A stretch of DNA of 64,000 bases from JAWKWH01 sp963669415 (GCA_963669415.2 CAXXPS010000002.1:1116001-1180000); one strand, 5' to 3'. Positions 42,875 through 51,102 are shown, counted from the first letter of the stretch. Numbers and translations are program-made. The notes: generated by a model not told the origin, from the letters alone.

Positions 42875-43723
42875 TTACCGCCCCTGCTGTCTTGCCAGAA
42901 AGGCCAGGCGCTCAAACAGGTGCACGTCCTGTTCGTTCTTCAACAACGCGCCGTGCAGGCGTGGAAGCGCATTGGTGGCATCACCGCGCAGATCCTCCGG
43001 CGAAATGTCGTCAGCTACCAGCAGCCTGATCCAGTCCAGTACTTCCGACGTCGACGGTTTCTTCTTCAGCCCCTGCTGTTCCCGGATTTCATAGAATTGG
43101 GTCAGCGCTGCAGCGACCAGCTTCTGTTTGATGCCGGGATAATGCACGTCAACAATGCGTGTCAGCGTCTCGGCTTCCGGAAAGCGGATATAGTGAAAGA
43201 AGCAACGACGCAGGAAGGCGTCAGGCAGCTCTTTCTCATTGTTTGAGGTGATGATGACGATTGGCCGGTGTTTCGCCTCAACCGTCTCGCCAGTCTCGTA
43301 GACAAAGAACTCCATTCGGTCGAGTTCCTGCAACAGGTCATTGGGAAATTCGATATCGGCCTTGTCGATCTCGTCGATCAGCAGCACAACCTTCTTGCCG
43401 GCGGTAAACGCCTCCCACAATTTGCCGCGCTTGATGTAGTTTTTGATATCATTGAACCGTTCATCACCAAGCTGGCTGTCGCGAAGACGCGATACGGCGT
43501 CATATTCGTAAAGCCCCTGTTGCGCCTTGGTGGTCGACTTTACATGCCATTCGATCAAATCAAGGCCGAGCGCGGTGGCAACTTGTTTGGCAAGCTCGGT
43601 TTTCCCGGTGCCGGGTTCGCCCTTGACCAGCAATGGCCGCTCAAGCTTGATCGCCGCATTGACGGCGACCATCAGATCCTTGTCGGCGACATAAGCGTCA
43701 GTGCCGGTAAATTGCATGGTCAT
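42875..43723 (-). CDS. MoxR family AAA+ ATPase
   Basis: A 282-residue AAA+ protein. Walker A is VKGEPGTGKTELA, Walker B LLIDEIDKAD, sensor-1 ITSNNEKELPDAF, and the FFHYIRFP strand is typical of MoxR. Start 43723 has CGGAG 6 bp ahead; an earlier in-frame ATG at 43756 adds 11 residues. MoxR ATPases normally work with a von Willebrand A partner encoded next door; none is seen here. Downstream on the same strand is the SAM-II/metA unit. Role unknown. Confidence 0.9.
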   Translation of the reverse strand: MTMQFTGTDAYVADKDLMVAVNAAIKLERPLLVKGEPGTGKTELAKQVATALGLDLIEWHVKSTTKAQQGLYEYDAVSRLRDSQLGDERFNDIKNYIKRGKLWEAFTAGKKVVLLIDEIDKADIEFPNDLLQELDRMEFFVYETGETVEAKHRPIVIITSNNEKELPDAFLRRCFFHYIRFPEAETLTRIVDVHYPGIKQKLVAAALTQFYEIREQQGLKKKPSTSEVLDWIRLLVADDISPEDLRGDATNALPRLHGALLKNEQDVHLFERLAFLARQQGR

Positions 43724-43831
43724 GGAAACTCCGAAAATTGACAACGCGGCGGACACTATTCGTCACAACGGCAGGGGGCAACCGCAAATTCCCGCTGGCG
43801 CGCGGCCAAAGGCGCGCCTATATAGGCGGCC

Positions 43832-43985
43832 GGCGTTCTGTGCTTCCCGGCAGGAGTTGTATTCCCGGGGCTTAGCGACTTCCTAGGGAGCTGTCACTGA
43901 TTGAGCTCGTGGGTTCTTTCACACGGCGCCCACCTACATTGTAGGTTCCCGGGGTCGAAATCTCCACCGGTTGTCACGGTTCGCC
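43832..43985 (+). ncRNA. ssrS: 6S RNA (ssrS)
   Basis: The stretch folds as a long interrupted hairpin. The 5' GGCGTTCTGTG pairs with 3' CACGGTTCGCC (GGCG and GTG runs), and the next segment CCGGCAGGAG pairs with CTCCACCGG. Both sides then hold unpaired CCCGGGG-rich strands like the 6S central bubble. It lies between the MoxR start and the formyltetrahydrofolate cyclo-ligase gene, the conserved position of ssrS in proteobacteria. A TATATA -10-like box lies at about 43819-43824. Ends are approximate. 6S RNA traps sigma70 RNA polymerase in stationary phase. Confidence 0.8.
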
Positions 43986-44019
43986 GACCAATGTTTCATA
44001 CCCGACCGAATTTCCCGCG

Positions 44020-44601
44020 ATGATGGATCTCAGGGCAGAAAAGAAGCGATTGCGCGCAGAAACCCTGGCCCGGCGTGACGCGCTGGAAGCCGAATGGCGC
44101 ATCGAGGCATCGATTGGATTTTCCAACGGCGCCGAGCAAATCGAATTCGATCCCGGCACAGTAATTTCCGGTTTCTGGCCGATACGCTCCGAAGTCGATG
44201 TCAGACCATTGATGTTCGCGCTTCGTGAAAAGGGTGCACGGCTTTGCCTGCCGGCCATTATCGACAAACAGACCATTGAGTTTCGCGAACTGGTGCGCGG
44301 TGCGCCAATGATCGATATGGGTTTCGGAACGGCCGGACCCGGTCCCGAAGCCGAAGTCCTCGATCCCACAATCATGCTCGTTCCACTTTCCGCGTTTGAT
44401 CTCAATGGCAATCGCATCGGCTACGGTGCAGGTTTTTACGACCGGGCAATATCCAGGCTGCAGGCCAAGGGCAAAGATCCACGCCTCATTGGCGTCGCTT
44501 TCGACTGCCAGCAAGTTGAGGATGTTCCGGCAGAGCAACACGATGTTCCGCTAGGTGAGATCCTGACCGAATCGGGCTTGCGCCGCTTCGACAACGACTG
44601 A
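44020..44601 (+). CDS. fau: 5-formyltetrahydrofolate cyclo-ligase
   Basis: A 193-residue protein of the YgfA family. The N terminus is MDLRAEKKRLRAETLARRDAL after a double ATG (44020 or 44023). The nucleotide/folate site is LVPLSAFDLNGNRIGYGAGFYDRAIS near residue 127, and AVAF-type Ile-Gly-Val-Ala-Phe follows. It converts 5-formyl-THF to 5,10-methenyl-THF using ATP. It is 34 bp after the 6S RNA, a classic ssrS-ygfA arrangement, and 12 bp before the phosphodiesterase gene. Confidence 0.93.
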   Translation: MMDLRAEKKRLRAETLARRDALEAEWRIEASIGFSNGAEQIEFDPGTVISGFWPIRSEVDVRPLMFALREKGARLCLPAIIDKQTIEFRELVRGAPMIDMGFGTAGPGPEAEVLDPTIMLVPLSAFDLNGNRIGYGAGFYDRAISRLQAKGKDPRLIGVAFDCQQVEDVPAEQHDVPLGEILTESGLRRFDND

Positions 44602-44613
44602 TAAAGCGCGTCG

Positions 44614-45435
44614 ATGCGTTTTTTGTTTTTGGGCGACATGGTTGGGCGATCAGGGCGGACAGCTGTCTTCGAACAGCTGCCGGGTCTGCGTTCCGACTAC
44701 AAGCTGGATTTCGTTGTTGTCAATGGTGAGAACGCCGCCGGGGGTTTCGGCATCACCAAGGCAATCTTTGAACAGACGCTTGACGCCGGCGCCGATGTGG
44801 TGACGACCGGTAATCACGTTTGGGACCAGCGCGAAGCGCTGGAATTTGCCAGTCGGGAGGAACGCTTCCTGCGACCGGTGAATTATCCGTCCGGCACTCC
44901 CGGTCGCGGGTCGGGCGTCTACATCGCCAAAAATGGCGCCCGGGTGATGGTAACCAATATTATGGGCCGGGTGTTCATGCATCCGGAACTGGATGATCCG
45001 TTCCAGGCCGGCGAGCGCGAGATCGCTGCCTGTCCGCTCGGCGAGCAAGCCGATGCGGTGATTGTTGATTTCCATGCCGAAGCGACTTCCGAAAAGATCT
45101 GCTTTGCGCATTTCATTGACGGACGCGCTAGTCTGGTCGTTGGTACGCACACCCATTGTCCGACAGCGGATCATCAAATTCTCAATGGCGGTACGGGCTA
45201 TTTGTCGGATGCCGGCATGTGTGGTGACTACGATTCGTCGCTAGGCATGGAAAAAGAGGAACCGCTCAACCGATTCCTGTCAAAAGTGGCCAAGGGCCGG
45301 TTTGAAGCGGCTACCGGACCGGCGACCATTTGCGGCATCGCCGTCGAAATATCAGACCGTTCGGGACTGGCGGAAAAGATTGCGCCGTTGAGGATTGGGC
45401 CGCATCTTCAGGAAACCATGCCTGACTTCTGGTAG
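44614..45435 (+). CDS. YmdB-type metallophosphoesterase (TIGR00282)
   Basis: A 273-residue phosphoesterase: FLGDMVGRSGR at the N terminus, VVNGENAAGGFGITKAIFEQ, GADVVTTGNHVWDQREAL and VIVDFHAEATSEK with TLVVGTHTHCPTAD-like metal ligands. Proteins of this family (B. subtilis YmdB) hydrolyse 2',3'-cyclic nucleotides and influence RNA turnover and biofilm choice. It follows fau directly and both are probably one transcript. Convergent with the next gene. Confidence 0.92.
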   Translation: MRFLFLGDMVGRSGRTAVFEQLPGLRSDYKLDFVVVNGENAAGGFGITKAIFEQTLDAGADVVTTGNHVWDQREALEFASREERFLRPVNYPSGTPGRGSGVYIAKNGARVMVTNIMGRVFMHPELDDPFQAGEREIAACPLGEQADAVIVDFHAEATSEKICFAHFIDGRASLVVGTHTHCPTADHQILNGGTGYLSDAGMCGDYDSSLGMEKEEPLNRFLSKVAKGRFEAATGPATICGIAVEISDRSGLAEKIAPLRIGPHLQETMPDFW

Positions 45436-45457
45436 ACGCAGATGTGATTTGCGAATT

Positions 45458-46234
45458 TTACCGATGGGATGGTGCCGCACCAAGCTGCGCCAGATAGGCT
45501 TCCGTTTCACCAAGCAAGGACAGCACTTCCTCGTCTTCAATGCCGAGTGATCTGAATTTCTGGTCAATGTTTTTCAGATAGTCGATGCTGGTTCCGAGAA
45601 ATCCGCTACCGGTCGCCAAATAGTGGATCTGTTCCGAACGGGTCATTTCGGCATCGATCATTTCGGCATCGTGGTCGGCAACGAAGGTGACAGCCCTTAC
45701 CTGGCAATCAGAAAGATCGGTATCGACAAATCGGCAGAAATAGGCCGGGCCCACCTGTTCACGGAGCCAGATTATCTTGGTCTCTTCTTCAATATTTTCG
45801 GCTGCGATGCGAAAGGCCAATCCATCACAGCCCGACCCCGCATCCAACGCCGCCATTAGCCCCGGCTGTGCCCTTGTTCCGCGGCCGCCATGAATGTCCT
45901 TCAGAATGAAGCGCCTTGAATATTCGGCGACATGAGCACGGCGAACCTCGGCAAAGTGAAAGGCCGGGTCCCACATCAGCGAACCATATCCAAACACCCA
46001 TAAATCGGTGTCTCTGTGATCTTTCAGCGCAGATCTGCGTAAACTCTCTCTGGTTTCATCGGAGTGCCACCAGATTTCCGTTTGACCAATTTCCTTTGAG
46101 ATCTTAGCCAGTTTTTCGATTGAAAAGGAGCGAATCGCAGAAGTGGCAGGATCGACGATCTCGCTGCGCAACTCTGGGTGATACCAGAACGGATCCTGTT
46201 GGTTCGGCAATTGTGGTTCCCCGATACCCGACAT
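45458..46234 (-). CDS. Gamma-glutamylcyclotransferase (ChaC-like)
   Basis: A ChaC-like cyclotransferase. The GGCT fold opens DLWVFGYGSLMWDPAFHFAE (YGSL motif) and contains GGRGTRAQPGLMAAL and a catalytic-region Glu before the QVGPAYFCRFV strand. It would cleave gamma-glutamyl peptides (glutathione or others) to 5-oxoproline. The start is not settled: 46234, 46258 and 46339 are in frame. I chose 46234 because the others lack better ribosome-binding sites; a 15-bp palindrome ATTCGACACTCGAAT lies just upstream of it. An amino-terminal extension precedes the domain. Confidence 0.83.
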   Translation of the reverse strand: MSGIGEPQLPNQQDPFWYHPELRSEIVDPATSAIRSFSIEKLAKISKEIGQTEIWWHSDETRESLRRSALKDHRDTDLWVFGYGSLMWDPAFHFAEVRRAHVAEYSRRFILKDIHGGRGTRAQPGLMAALDAGSGCDGLAFRIAAENIEEETKIIWLREQVGPAYFCRFVDTDLSDCQVRAVTFVADHDAEMIDAEMTRSEQIHYLATGSGFLGTSIDYLKNIDQKFRSLGIEDEEVLSLLGETEAYLAQLGAAPSHR

Positions 46235-46346
46235 ATTCGACACTCGAATGCGTACCATCCTAAAAATCATCTGCGCATTTAACAATGCCGAATGGTATTC
46301 GCGGTCCAGGCCGGAAGTTTCCCTTCCGCCCGAGGGCATCTCAATT

Positions 46347-47066
46347 TCATTCCCAGGTGATCTTGGTTCGCATCCGCACCGGACTGCTGGCGTCCGCCCT
46401 TTTTGAAGTCCCGGTCAACCGGCTGCCTATCTCGTCAGCAACAAACCAGTCGCCAAAAGATGATTCCGCCTCAGGCACTTCACCCAGTTTGAGTTCGAAA
46501 AAATGCACTTCGGACTTTGAAATCCAGTAGGCAAACTGGCGCCGGTCATATTTATGCAACAGCGGTATGCGGCCGGAGATCCGATGCATGCCGCCTTCAT
46601 GATTCTGCTTGATACCGTCCGGATAGATGTACCGGTCAAACGTATGCAGTTCGATTTTACCGTCATAGTCTGATGGTGCAGGCCAGCCGGCGTCTGCCAC
46701 ATCGATTTCGAAGTTAAGTACGGGTTTCGGGCCACGTTCGGGGAATTGTGGCTGGTACATGCCGGAATTCATCCAGGTGTGACCGCCATAGGCCGCCACT
46801 GATATGACGGCCAGCGTGACAATAGCGGGCATTGGAGAGATGGCGCCGTCTTTGCCGCGGCGCGAATAAATCACGATTCCAGCGCCGGCTACCGCACCCA
46901 GGATCGCTCCCAATGGGCCGATGGCAAACACTGCACCCATCGCCAGCCCACCCTCCATGTCCGAGGCGCCCAATCCGAGTGCAATGGCATAATACAGCAG
47001 ACTTGATACAAACCAGCCCGCCGCTGCCCCAGCGATCGCAGCTAGAATTGCGAAAATGATGGTCAT
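46347..47066 (-). CDS. Hypothetical membrane protein (239 aa)
   Basis: I do not recognise the family. Three hydrophobic segments precede a soluble half: IFAILAAIAGAAAGWFVSSL, GAVFAIGPLGAILGAVAGAG and PAIVTLAVISVAAYGGHTWM. The C-terminal ~110 residues hold FEIDVADAGWPAPSDYDGKI and a set of charged strands ending RMRTKITWE. Start 47066 overlaps the upstream 88-residue protein (ATGA); earlier ATG 47201 lies inside that gene. The two are probably one small operon of membrane proteins. Confidence 0.65.
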   Translation of the reverse strand: MTIIFAILAAIAGAAAGWFVSSLLYYAIALGLGASDMEGGLAMGAVFAIGPLGAILGAVAGAGIVIYSRRGKDGAISPMPAIVTLAVISVAAYGGHTWMNSGMYQPQFPERGPKPVLNFEIDVADAGWPAPSDYDGKIELHTFDRYIYPDGIKQNHEGGMHRISGRIPLLHKYDRRQFAYWISKSEVHFFELKLGEVPEAESSFGDWFVADEIGSRLTGTSKRADASSPVRMRTKITWE

Positions 47067-47329
47067 TCGTGAACAAATGCCTGTTTTATGACCGGCTGTG
47101 AATGCCGCTTGGCGGTTTTCCGGTTGCGCAGCACAAGCCAGCCACCGGTAACAAAGCCGCCGACAAGCCCTGCCGGCCCGGCAATGTAGAGTGCCGCCCA
47201 TCCGGCGGTCGCCTCATATTGGGTTGCATAGAAAAGCGGGACCAATATCGCTTCAGCGACCAATGCTAACAGAGGTCCGCAGGTGACCGCACCGCCAATT
47301 GCAGCGAGGTTGGCAAGTAGAATTTTCAT
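47063..47329 (-). CDS. Hypothetical small membrane protein (88 aa)
   Basis: Unrecognised protein with two hydrophobic helices: KILLANLAAIGGAVTCGPLLA and AALYIAGPAGLVGGFVTGGW, joined by a loop with FYATQYEATAGW. The tail is basic. ATG at 47329 has GAGAG about 9 bp upstream; 47347 is possible. It overlaps the following gene by 4 bp. Divergent from trcR, sharing a 220-bp intergenic region. Confidence 0.6.
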   Translation of the reverse strand: MKILLANLAAIGGAVTCGPLLALVAEAILVPLFYATQYEATAGWAALYIAGPAGLVGGFVTGGWLVLRNRKTAKRHSQPVIKQAFVHE

Positions 47330-47551
47330 TTTTGTGAGCTCTCTCATCGAAGTTATTTCATTGTTGTCAGCCAGTTATCAGCACTTGATGCGGGTAGCTG
47401 TGCGGGTCATCACACAGGTCATTGGTGCAAGTTGAAAGAAGCCGTTGCCCGCCGGTGGATTTGCCGCTATAGCGATGCTTGATTTCCCGAAATTGGTGGC
47501 TAAGCCCACCGCCCGCGCAAGGGACGCGGGCGAGCGAAAAGGATATTCGTG

Positions 47552-48247
47552 ATGGCCAATACCCTGCTAATGCCGAAGGCGACCGCCGTCTGGCTGGTTG
47601 ACAATACTGCGCTGACGTTCGACCAGATCGCCGAGTTCTGTAAACTGCATCCTCTGGAAGTTTCGGCCATCGCCGACGGAGACGCAGCACAGGGCATTAA
47701 AGGACAGGACCCGATTACAACCGGGCAATTGTCGCGCGAAGAAATTGCCACCGGCGAAGCTGATCCGAACCACAAATTGAAACTGTCGGAACCGAAAGTT
47801 CGGGTGCCGGAATCGAAGCGCAAAGGACCGCGTTACACCCCACTGTCGAAGCGCCAGGACCGTCCCAATGCAATTCTGTGGTTGGTGCGCAATCATCCCG
47901 AACTGAAAGACGCACAGATTTCGCGCCTGGTCGGAACGACGAAATCGACAATTGAGCAGATTCGCGAACGCACCCACTGGAACTCTTCCAACCTGCAGCC
48001 GCTGGATCCTGTCACGCTGGGCCTGTGTTCGCAGATTGATCTCGACTTCGAAGTGCAAAAGGCATCAAAAGACCGCCCGGTGGCGGAACCTGTGGGCGAT
48101 ACGTTGCTTCCGGCAAGTCAAACCGAAAATCTGGAAGTCGCGACAGCGGAACCGGAAGCCAAGCAGGAAGAAGAGCTGGATGCCGACGCAGTGTTCGCAA
48201 AGCTCGCTTCGCTGAAGAAGCCAGACGAGGATCAAGCCGAAGGTTGA
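47552..48247 (+). CDS. trcR: DUF1013 protein / cell cycle transcriptional regulator TrcR
   Basis: A 231-residue protein beginning MANTLLMPKATAVWLVDNTA, with LTFDQIAEFCKLHPLEVSAI (helix-turn-helix-like) and the second DNA-binding-like helix pair NAILWLVRNHPELKDAQISR then LVGTTKSTIEQIRERTHWNS. The C-terminal tail is acidic. This is the DUF1013 family, now called TrcR in alphaproteobacteria and linked to CtrA-type cell-cycle control. AAAAGGA lies 8 bp before the ATG; a GTG directly in front (47549) is in frame. Stands as a single gene. Confidence 0.9.
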   Translation: MANTLLMPKATAVWLVDNTALTFDQIAEFCKLHPLEVSAIADGDAAQGIKGQDPITTGQLSREEIATGEADPNHKLKLSEPKVRVPESKRKGPRYTPLSKRQDRPNAILWLVRNHPELKDAQISRLVGTTKSTIEQIRERTHWNSSNLQPLDPVTLGLCSQIDLDFEVQKASKDRPVAEPVGDTLLPASQTENLEVATAEPEAKQEEELDADAVFAKLASLKKPDEDQAEG

Positions 48248-48272
48248 TCCCTAAGGTCAGGGCCCATTGGCG

Positions 48273-48956
48273 TCATTCGCGTTGCTCCATTTGCCGGTAA
48301 AAATCGGTGAGTTGCCGGCCGGATTCCGGTTTGAAGCGCTCACCAGTTGCGGTCATTTCGCTGATCCGGTCGAGACGAAATACGCGAAAGTCATTGCGTA
48401 ACTCACACCAGCCGACCAGCGTCCACACCTTGCCCCAGAACCACAGGCCAAGTGGACGGATCATGCGTCTGCTTGCGGCCCCTTCCAGGTCGGTATAGGC
48501 GATTTCAAGCCGGTCGCGATTTTCGATCGACCGTTCCAGTGCGTCCAGCCGTTCCCTGTCGGAATCCGACATTGTCGAACCGGGTGCATGAATCTCGGTC
48601 CGTTCAATTCTGGCTTTTTCGGAATCGGGCAAAACTGCCTCGATTTTCACCAGCGCCTCAATTGCAGCGCGTGCCATTGACGCGCCGCCCCAAGCCTTCA
48701 CCATGCGGGCACCGGCAACAAGGGCAACAATTTCGTCGCGAGTAAACATCAGCGGCGGCAGGTCAAAGCCGGAGCGGAGAATATACCCCACCCCGGCCTC
48801 GCCATCGATTGGCACACCGGTCGACTGCAGATCGGCAATATCACGGTAGATCGTCCTTTCGGAGACTTCGAGCCACTCGGCAAGCTTTTGCGCCGTGACA
48901 AGCCGTCCGCCCCGCATATGCTGGACAATCTGGAACAAGCGGTCTGCACGGCGCAT
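48273..48956 (-). CDS. YafY/DeoR-type WYL-domain transcriptional regulator
   Basis: A 227-residue regulator: HTH in RLVTAQKLAEWLEVSERTIY then RDIADLQSTGVPIDG, and the WYL domain with RMIRPLGLWFWGKVWTLVGWCELRNDFRVFRLDRI. I take ATG 48956; two upstream in-frame ATGs lie in the VOC gene. Its start is 13 bp after the VOC stop, so the two genes and the DUF1127 gene upstream form one unit. Two matching 18-bp palindromes precede those genes, probably its operators. Confidence 0.88.
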   Translation of the reverse strand: MRRADRLFQIVQHMRGGRLVTAQKLAEWLEVSERTIYRDIADLQSTGVPIDGEAGVGYILRSGFDLPPLMFTRDEIVALVAGARMVKAWGGASMARAAIEALVKIEAVLPDSEKARIERTEIHAPGSTMSDSDRERLDALERSIENRDRLEIAYTDLEGAASRRMIRPLGLWFWGKVWTLVGWCELRNDFRVFRLDRISEMTATGERFKPESGRQLTDFYRQMEQRE

Positions 48957-48969
48957 TTTCCGATCAATC

Positions 48970-49350
48970 CTAGGACGGCTCAAACATGCTGAAGGAATTG
49001 CCATCCAGATCATGGCAATAGGCAAATCGCCCGGGCGGGATTGTAATGACCGGCGAGACCACTTCGCCACCGGCGTCCGTCACCCGCTTCAGCGTATCCT
49101 CGAGCTTGTCCGGTGCGGCCAGATGAACCGTGCTGCCAGAGCCATTTTGAGACGGTTTTCCCGGATACAAGTGGCCGGACACTCCTGTCGCCATGTCAGC
49201 GACCGGAAACATTGCCATCGGATTGGGACCGTCATTTTGATCTACCAGATCACCTTGAATAACCGCGCCATAGAAGGCCTTGGCTTTTTCCATGTCGCTA
49301 ACCGGGATTTCGAACCACACTGCGGCGTCCTTGGGAGGATTTGCGGACAT
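48970..49350 (-). CDS. VOC family (glyoxalase/bleomycin-like) protein
   Basis: A 126-residue VOC protein with two beta-alpha-beta-beta-beta repeats: VWFEIPVSDMEKAKAFYGAV (strand and helix) and FAYCHDLDGNSFSMFEPS (last metal-ligand strand). Metal residues match the His/Glu pattern only partly (Glu in FEIPV, the later Asp-Gly-Asn-Ser-Phe-Ser is typical of non-glyoxalase members). TGGAG is 6 bp before the ATG. It sits between a DUF1127 gene and a WYL regulator and is likely induced under stress. Substrate unknown. Confidence 0.83.
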   Translation of the reverse strand: MSANPPKDAAVWFEIPVSDMEKAKAFYGAVIQGDLVDQNDGPNPMAMFPVADMATGVSGHLYPGKPSQNGSGSTVHLAAPDKLEDTLKRVTDAGGEVVSPVITIPPGRFAYCHDLDGNSFSMFEPS

Positions 49351-49430
49351 TGATTACTCCATTATCGTTTCTGGGCGGGGCCTCGGCACTCGCTACGACC
49401 CCGGTGACAGTTCCTTGTCGCACAGCGCTC

Positions 49431-49448
49431 CTGACAACATATTGTCAG
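49431..49448. promoter_or_regulatory. 18-bp palindrome, copy 1 (upstream of VOC gene)
   Basis: CTGACAACATATTGTCAG: 7-bp arms CTGACAA/TTGTCAG around CATA. It lies 81 bp before the VOC start and overlaps the DUF1127 stop codon. It differs from the second copy (49661) only at the seventh base. Likely operator for the WYL regulator encoded two genes downstream. Confidence 0.7.
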
Positions 49449-49618
49449 TAGCCAGAGCGCTCGTCGAGATTGCCGTAAGGTGGCCAACCGATATCCTTTC
49501 GGACGCGGTCTGGAAGCTGCTCCAATATCCTGACATCGCGAGCACGAATCCGGCGTTCACGGTACTTCGAAAAAGTGCGCGTTTCAGGGCTTGCGGGGGA
49601 TCTGCGGAACGGGTTCAT
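49445..49618 (-). CDS. DUF1127-like small protein (57 aa)
   Basis: A short gene read on the minus strand: MNPFRRSPASPETRTFSKYR followed by ERRIRARDVRILEQLPDRVRKD and IGWPPYGNLDERSGY. The LEQLPDRVRKDIGWP stretch matches the DUF1127 core (L..L.D..L.DIG), small Arg-rich proteins tied to phosphate/RNA regulation. AAAGGAG lies 6 bp before the ATG. It starts 43 bp after the second palindrome and ends inside the first one, so both flank it. The length is below common gene-calling cut-offs. Confidence 0.72.
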   Translation of the reverse strand: MNPFRRSPASPETRTFSKYRERRIRARDVRILEQLPDRVRKDIGWPPYGNLDERSGY

Positions 49619-49660
49619 GTCTGACTCCTTTTGTTGGAATCAGACAATCGCACACCGGTC

Positions 49661-49678
49661 CTGACAGCATATTGTCAG
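49661..49678. promoter_or_regulatory. 18-bp palindrome, copy 2 (upstream of DUF1127 gene)
   Basis: CTGACAGCATATTGTCAG, nearly identical to the site at 49431-49448 and 230 bp away (both also follow TC). Sits 43 bp before the DUF1127 start. Two spaced copies suggest co-regulation of the DUF1127 gene and the VOC-WYL pair. Confidence 0.7.
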
Positions 49679-49721
49679 GACAAGATATGAGCGAATTCAC
49701 ACATGTGAAAAACTATGCCGG

Positions 49722-50189
49722 TTAATTCGATGCCTGGCTGTTCGCCCTGTTTTCTGTGCTCAAAAGCAAATTTGGAACGAGTGTCTGCGAATAGCCGGCA
49801 ATGAAACTCCAGACAATGAGAAGAGAAAAATTGTGGTTCGGCACGGTCTTGTTGGGTTCCACATAAAAGAGCGGCGCGCCGTCCCCCGACATTTCATTTG
49901 TCACGTCATGGAATCCCAGATGCTCAATATCAGGCCACAGGCTTCCCTCGAGCAGTCCGCTCTTGAAGAAAAAATAGAGAATAGAAGCAGCACCGATACC
50001 AACCACGCAGCGAAGAACGATCATCCGGTAGGTCCAAACATCACGGGCATCGTCCAGAGATCCTTCGGAAATTCGTTGCTGCAGCTGGATCAACATGAAA
50101 AATGATGCACCGAACAATCCGGTGATCATGGCAGAGAACAAACCGTAGGGAAAATCAAACCCAAAGATGTAGTCGAAAAACTGGTTCAT
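49722..50189 (-). CDS. Hypothetical membrane protein (155 aa)
   Basis: Unrecognised. It has an N-terminal amphipathic/hydrophobic segment (FDFPYGLFSAMITGLFGASFFMLIQ), a second (IVLRCVVGIGAASILYFFF) and a third (FSLLIVWSFIAGYSQTLVPN). The middle has an acidic stretch with WPDIEHLGFHDVTNEMSGDG. It lies 79 bp downstream of the next unknown gene on the same strand; the two may form one unit. No ancestral motif identifies it. Confidence 0.62.
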   Translation of the reverse strand: MNQFFDYIFGFDFPYGLFSAMITGLFGASFFMLIQLQQRISEGSLDDARDVWTYRMIVLRCVVGIGAASILYFFFKSGLLEGSLWPDIEHLGFHDVTNEMSGDGAPLFYVEPNKTVPNHNFSLLIVWSFIAGYSQTLVPNLLLSTENRANSQASN

Positions 50190-50268
50190 TGTCCGTAATC
50201 TCCAGAATTAACGCCACCAATTTTCCCGGATGACGCGGTACTATCGGTTCCTCGCCGGATTTATCTAC

Positions 50269-51102
50269 TCAATCCTCGCCTGTCTTCAGCTGCGGATCAG
50301 CGTTCCCGCCTCCTTCGATATTCCCAGCGTTGCCGTTCGGAGGTTCTCCGCCGTCCCCACCATCAATTTGCAACTCGGTGTTGCCGTTATCCTTTTGATC
50401 AGCAGCTACAATTTCGGCATAGCAACTGTCGCCCAAAATCCGGCCACAGTTGAAGTGATCGATCAACATCGCACCGAACAAAAGCAACGCAACAATGAAT
50501 GTAATAGAAACGCGTTTTTGCGCGGCACTCGCAAAACGCCTCTTTAGATAAAGCTGATTGTCATGCCATTGCTGCTGTTCAATGAGTTGGCCGAGCAGCG
50601 TTCTCAGACGCGGAACATTTATCGTCTGTCCCTGCTCCCTTGTGTCGACCAGCGCCTGCAGCTTCGCCTCAAAATAGACGGCGAAATCGAGCTTTCTGCG
50701 TTTGGCGTCTTCTATTCGCAGTTCCAGTTCTGGCCGGACGTCGCCATCGGGATAGAGGACAACAAGCAACTGATCGCATTCGTAGGCGTCGGCCCAAACT
50801 TCCGTATCCTTCCAGCGGGAAGCCTTGTCTTTTCGGGTAGCCTCGTCATATCGGGACAGGATTGTGTGAAGACGCTCTGAAGCGGCTGTCTTGACATCGC
50901 CTGCATGGGCGCTGGAGCCTGATTTCTCTCCTTTTTTCTTACCCCGGCCGTTGCCCGCTGCCGGTGATTCAGGTTCCGGCTCTGGCGCTTTGGAAATTTT
51001 CAGAAACTTGGTGCGAAGGGTTTCTATGTATTTCTTTCCAGATCTTCCGTCCAAATGATCAGAGGATCCGAGCTGCCGCTTTAGCCAAGTCCAAACAGAC
51101 AT
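50269..51102 (-). CDS. Hypothetical protein with one C-terminal membrane segment (277 aa)
   Basis: Unrecognised. The N-terminal half is soluble and basic with a Pro/Glu-rich linker (APEPEPESPAAGNGRGKKKG). The middle is charged and partly coiled (LHTILSRYDEATRKDKASRW, VLYPDGDVRPELELRIEDAK). One strong membrane helix is VSITFIVALLLFGAMLIDHF near 200-219, followed by an acidic Gly/Asn-rich tail outside. It resembles an anchored scaffold rather than an enzyme. Lies 79 bp upstream of the small membrane gene on the same strand. Confidence 0.6.
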   Translation of the reverse strand: MSVWTWLKRQLGSSDHLDGRSGKKYIETLRTKFLKISKAPEPEPESPAAGNGRGKKKGEKSGSSAHAGDVKTAASERLHTILSRYDEATRKDKASRWKDTEVWADAYECDQLLVVLYPDGDVRPELELRIEDAKRRKLDFAVYFEAKLQALVDTREQGQTINVPRLRTLLGQLIEQQQWHDNQLYLKRRFASAAQKRVSITFIVALLLFGAMLIDHFNCGRILGDSCYAEIVAADQKDNGNTELQIDGGDGGEPPNGNAGNIEGGGNADPQLKTGED

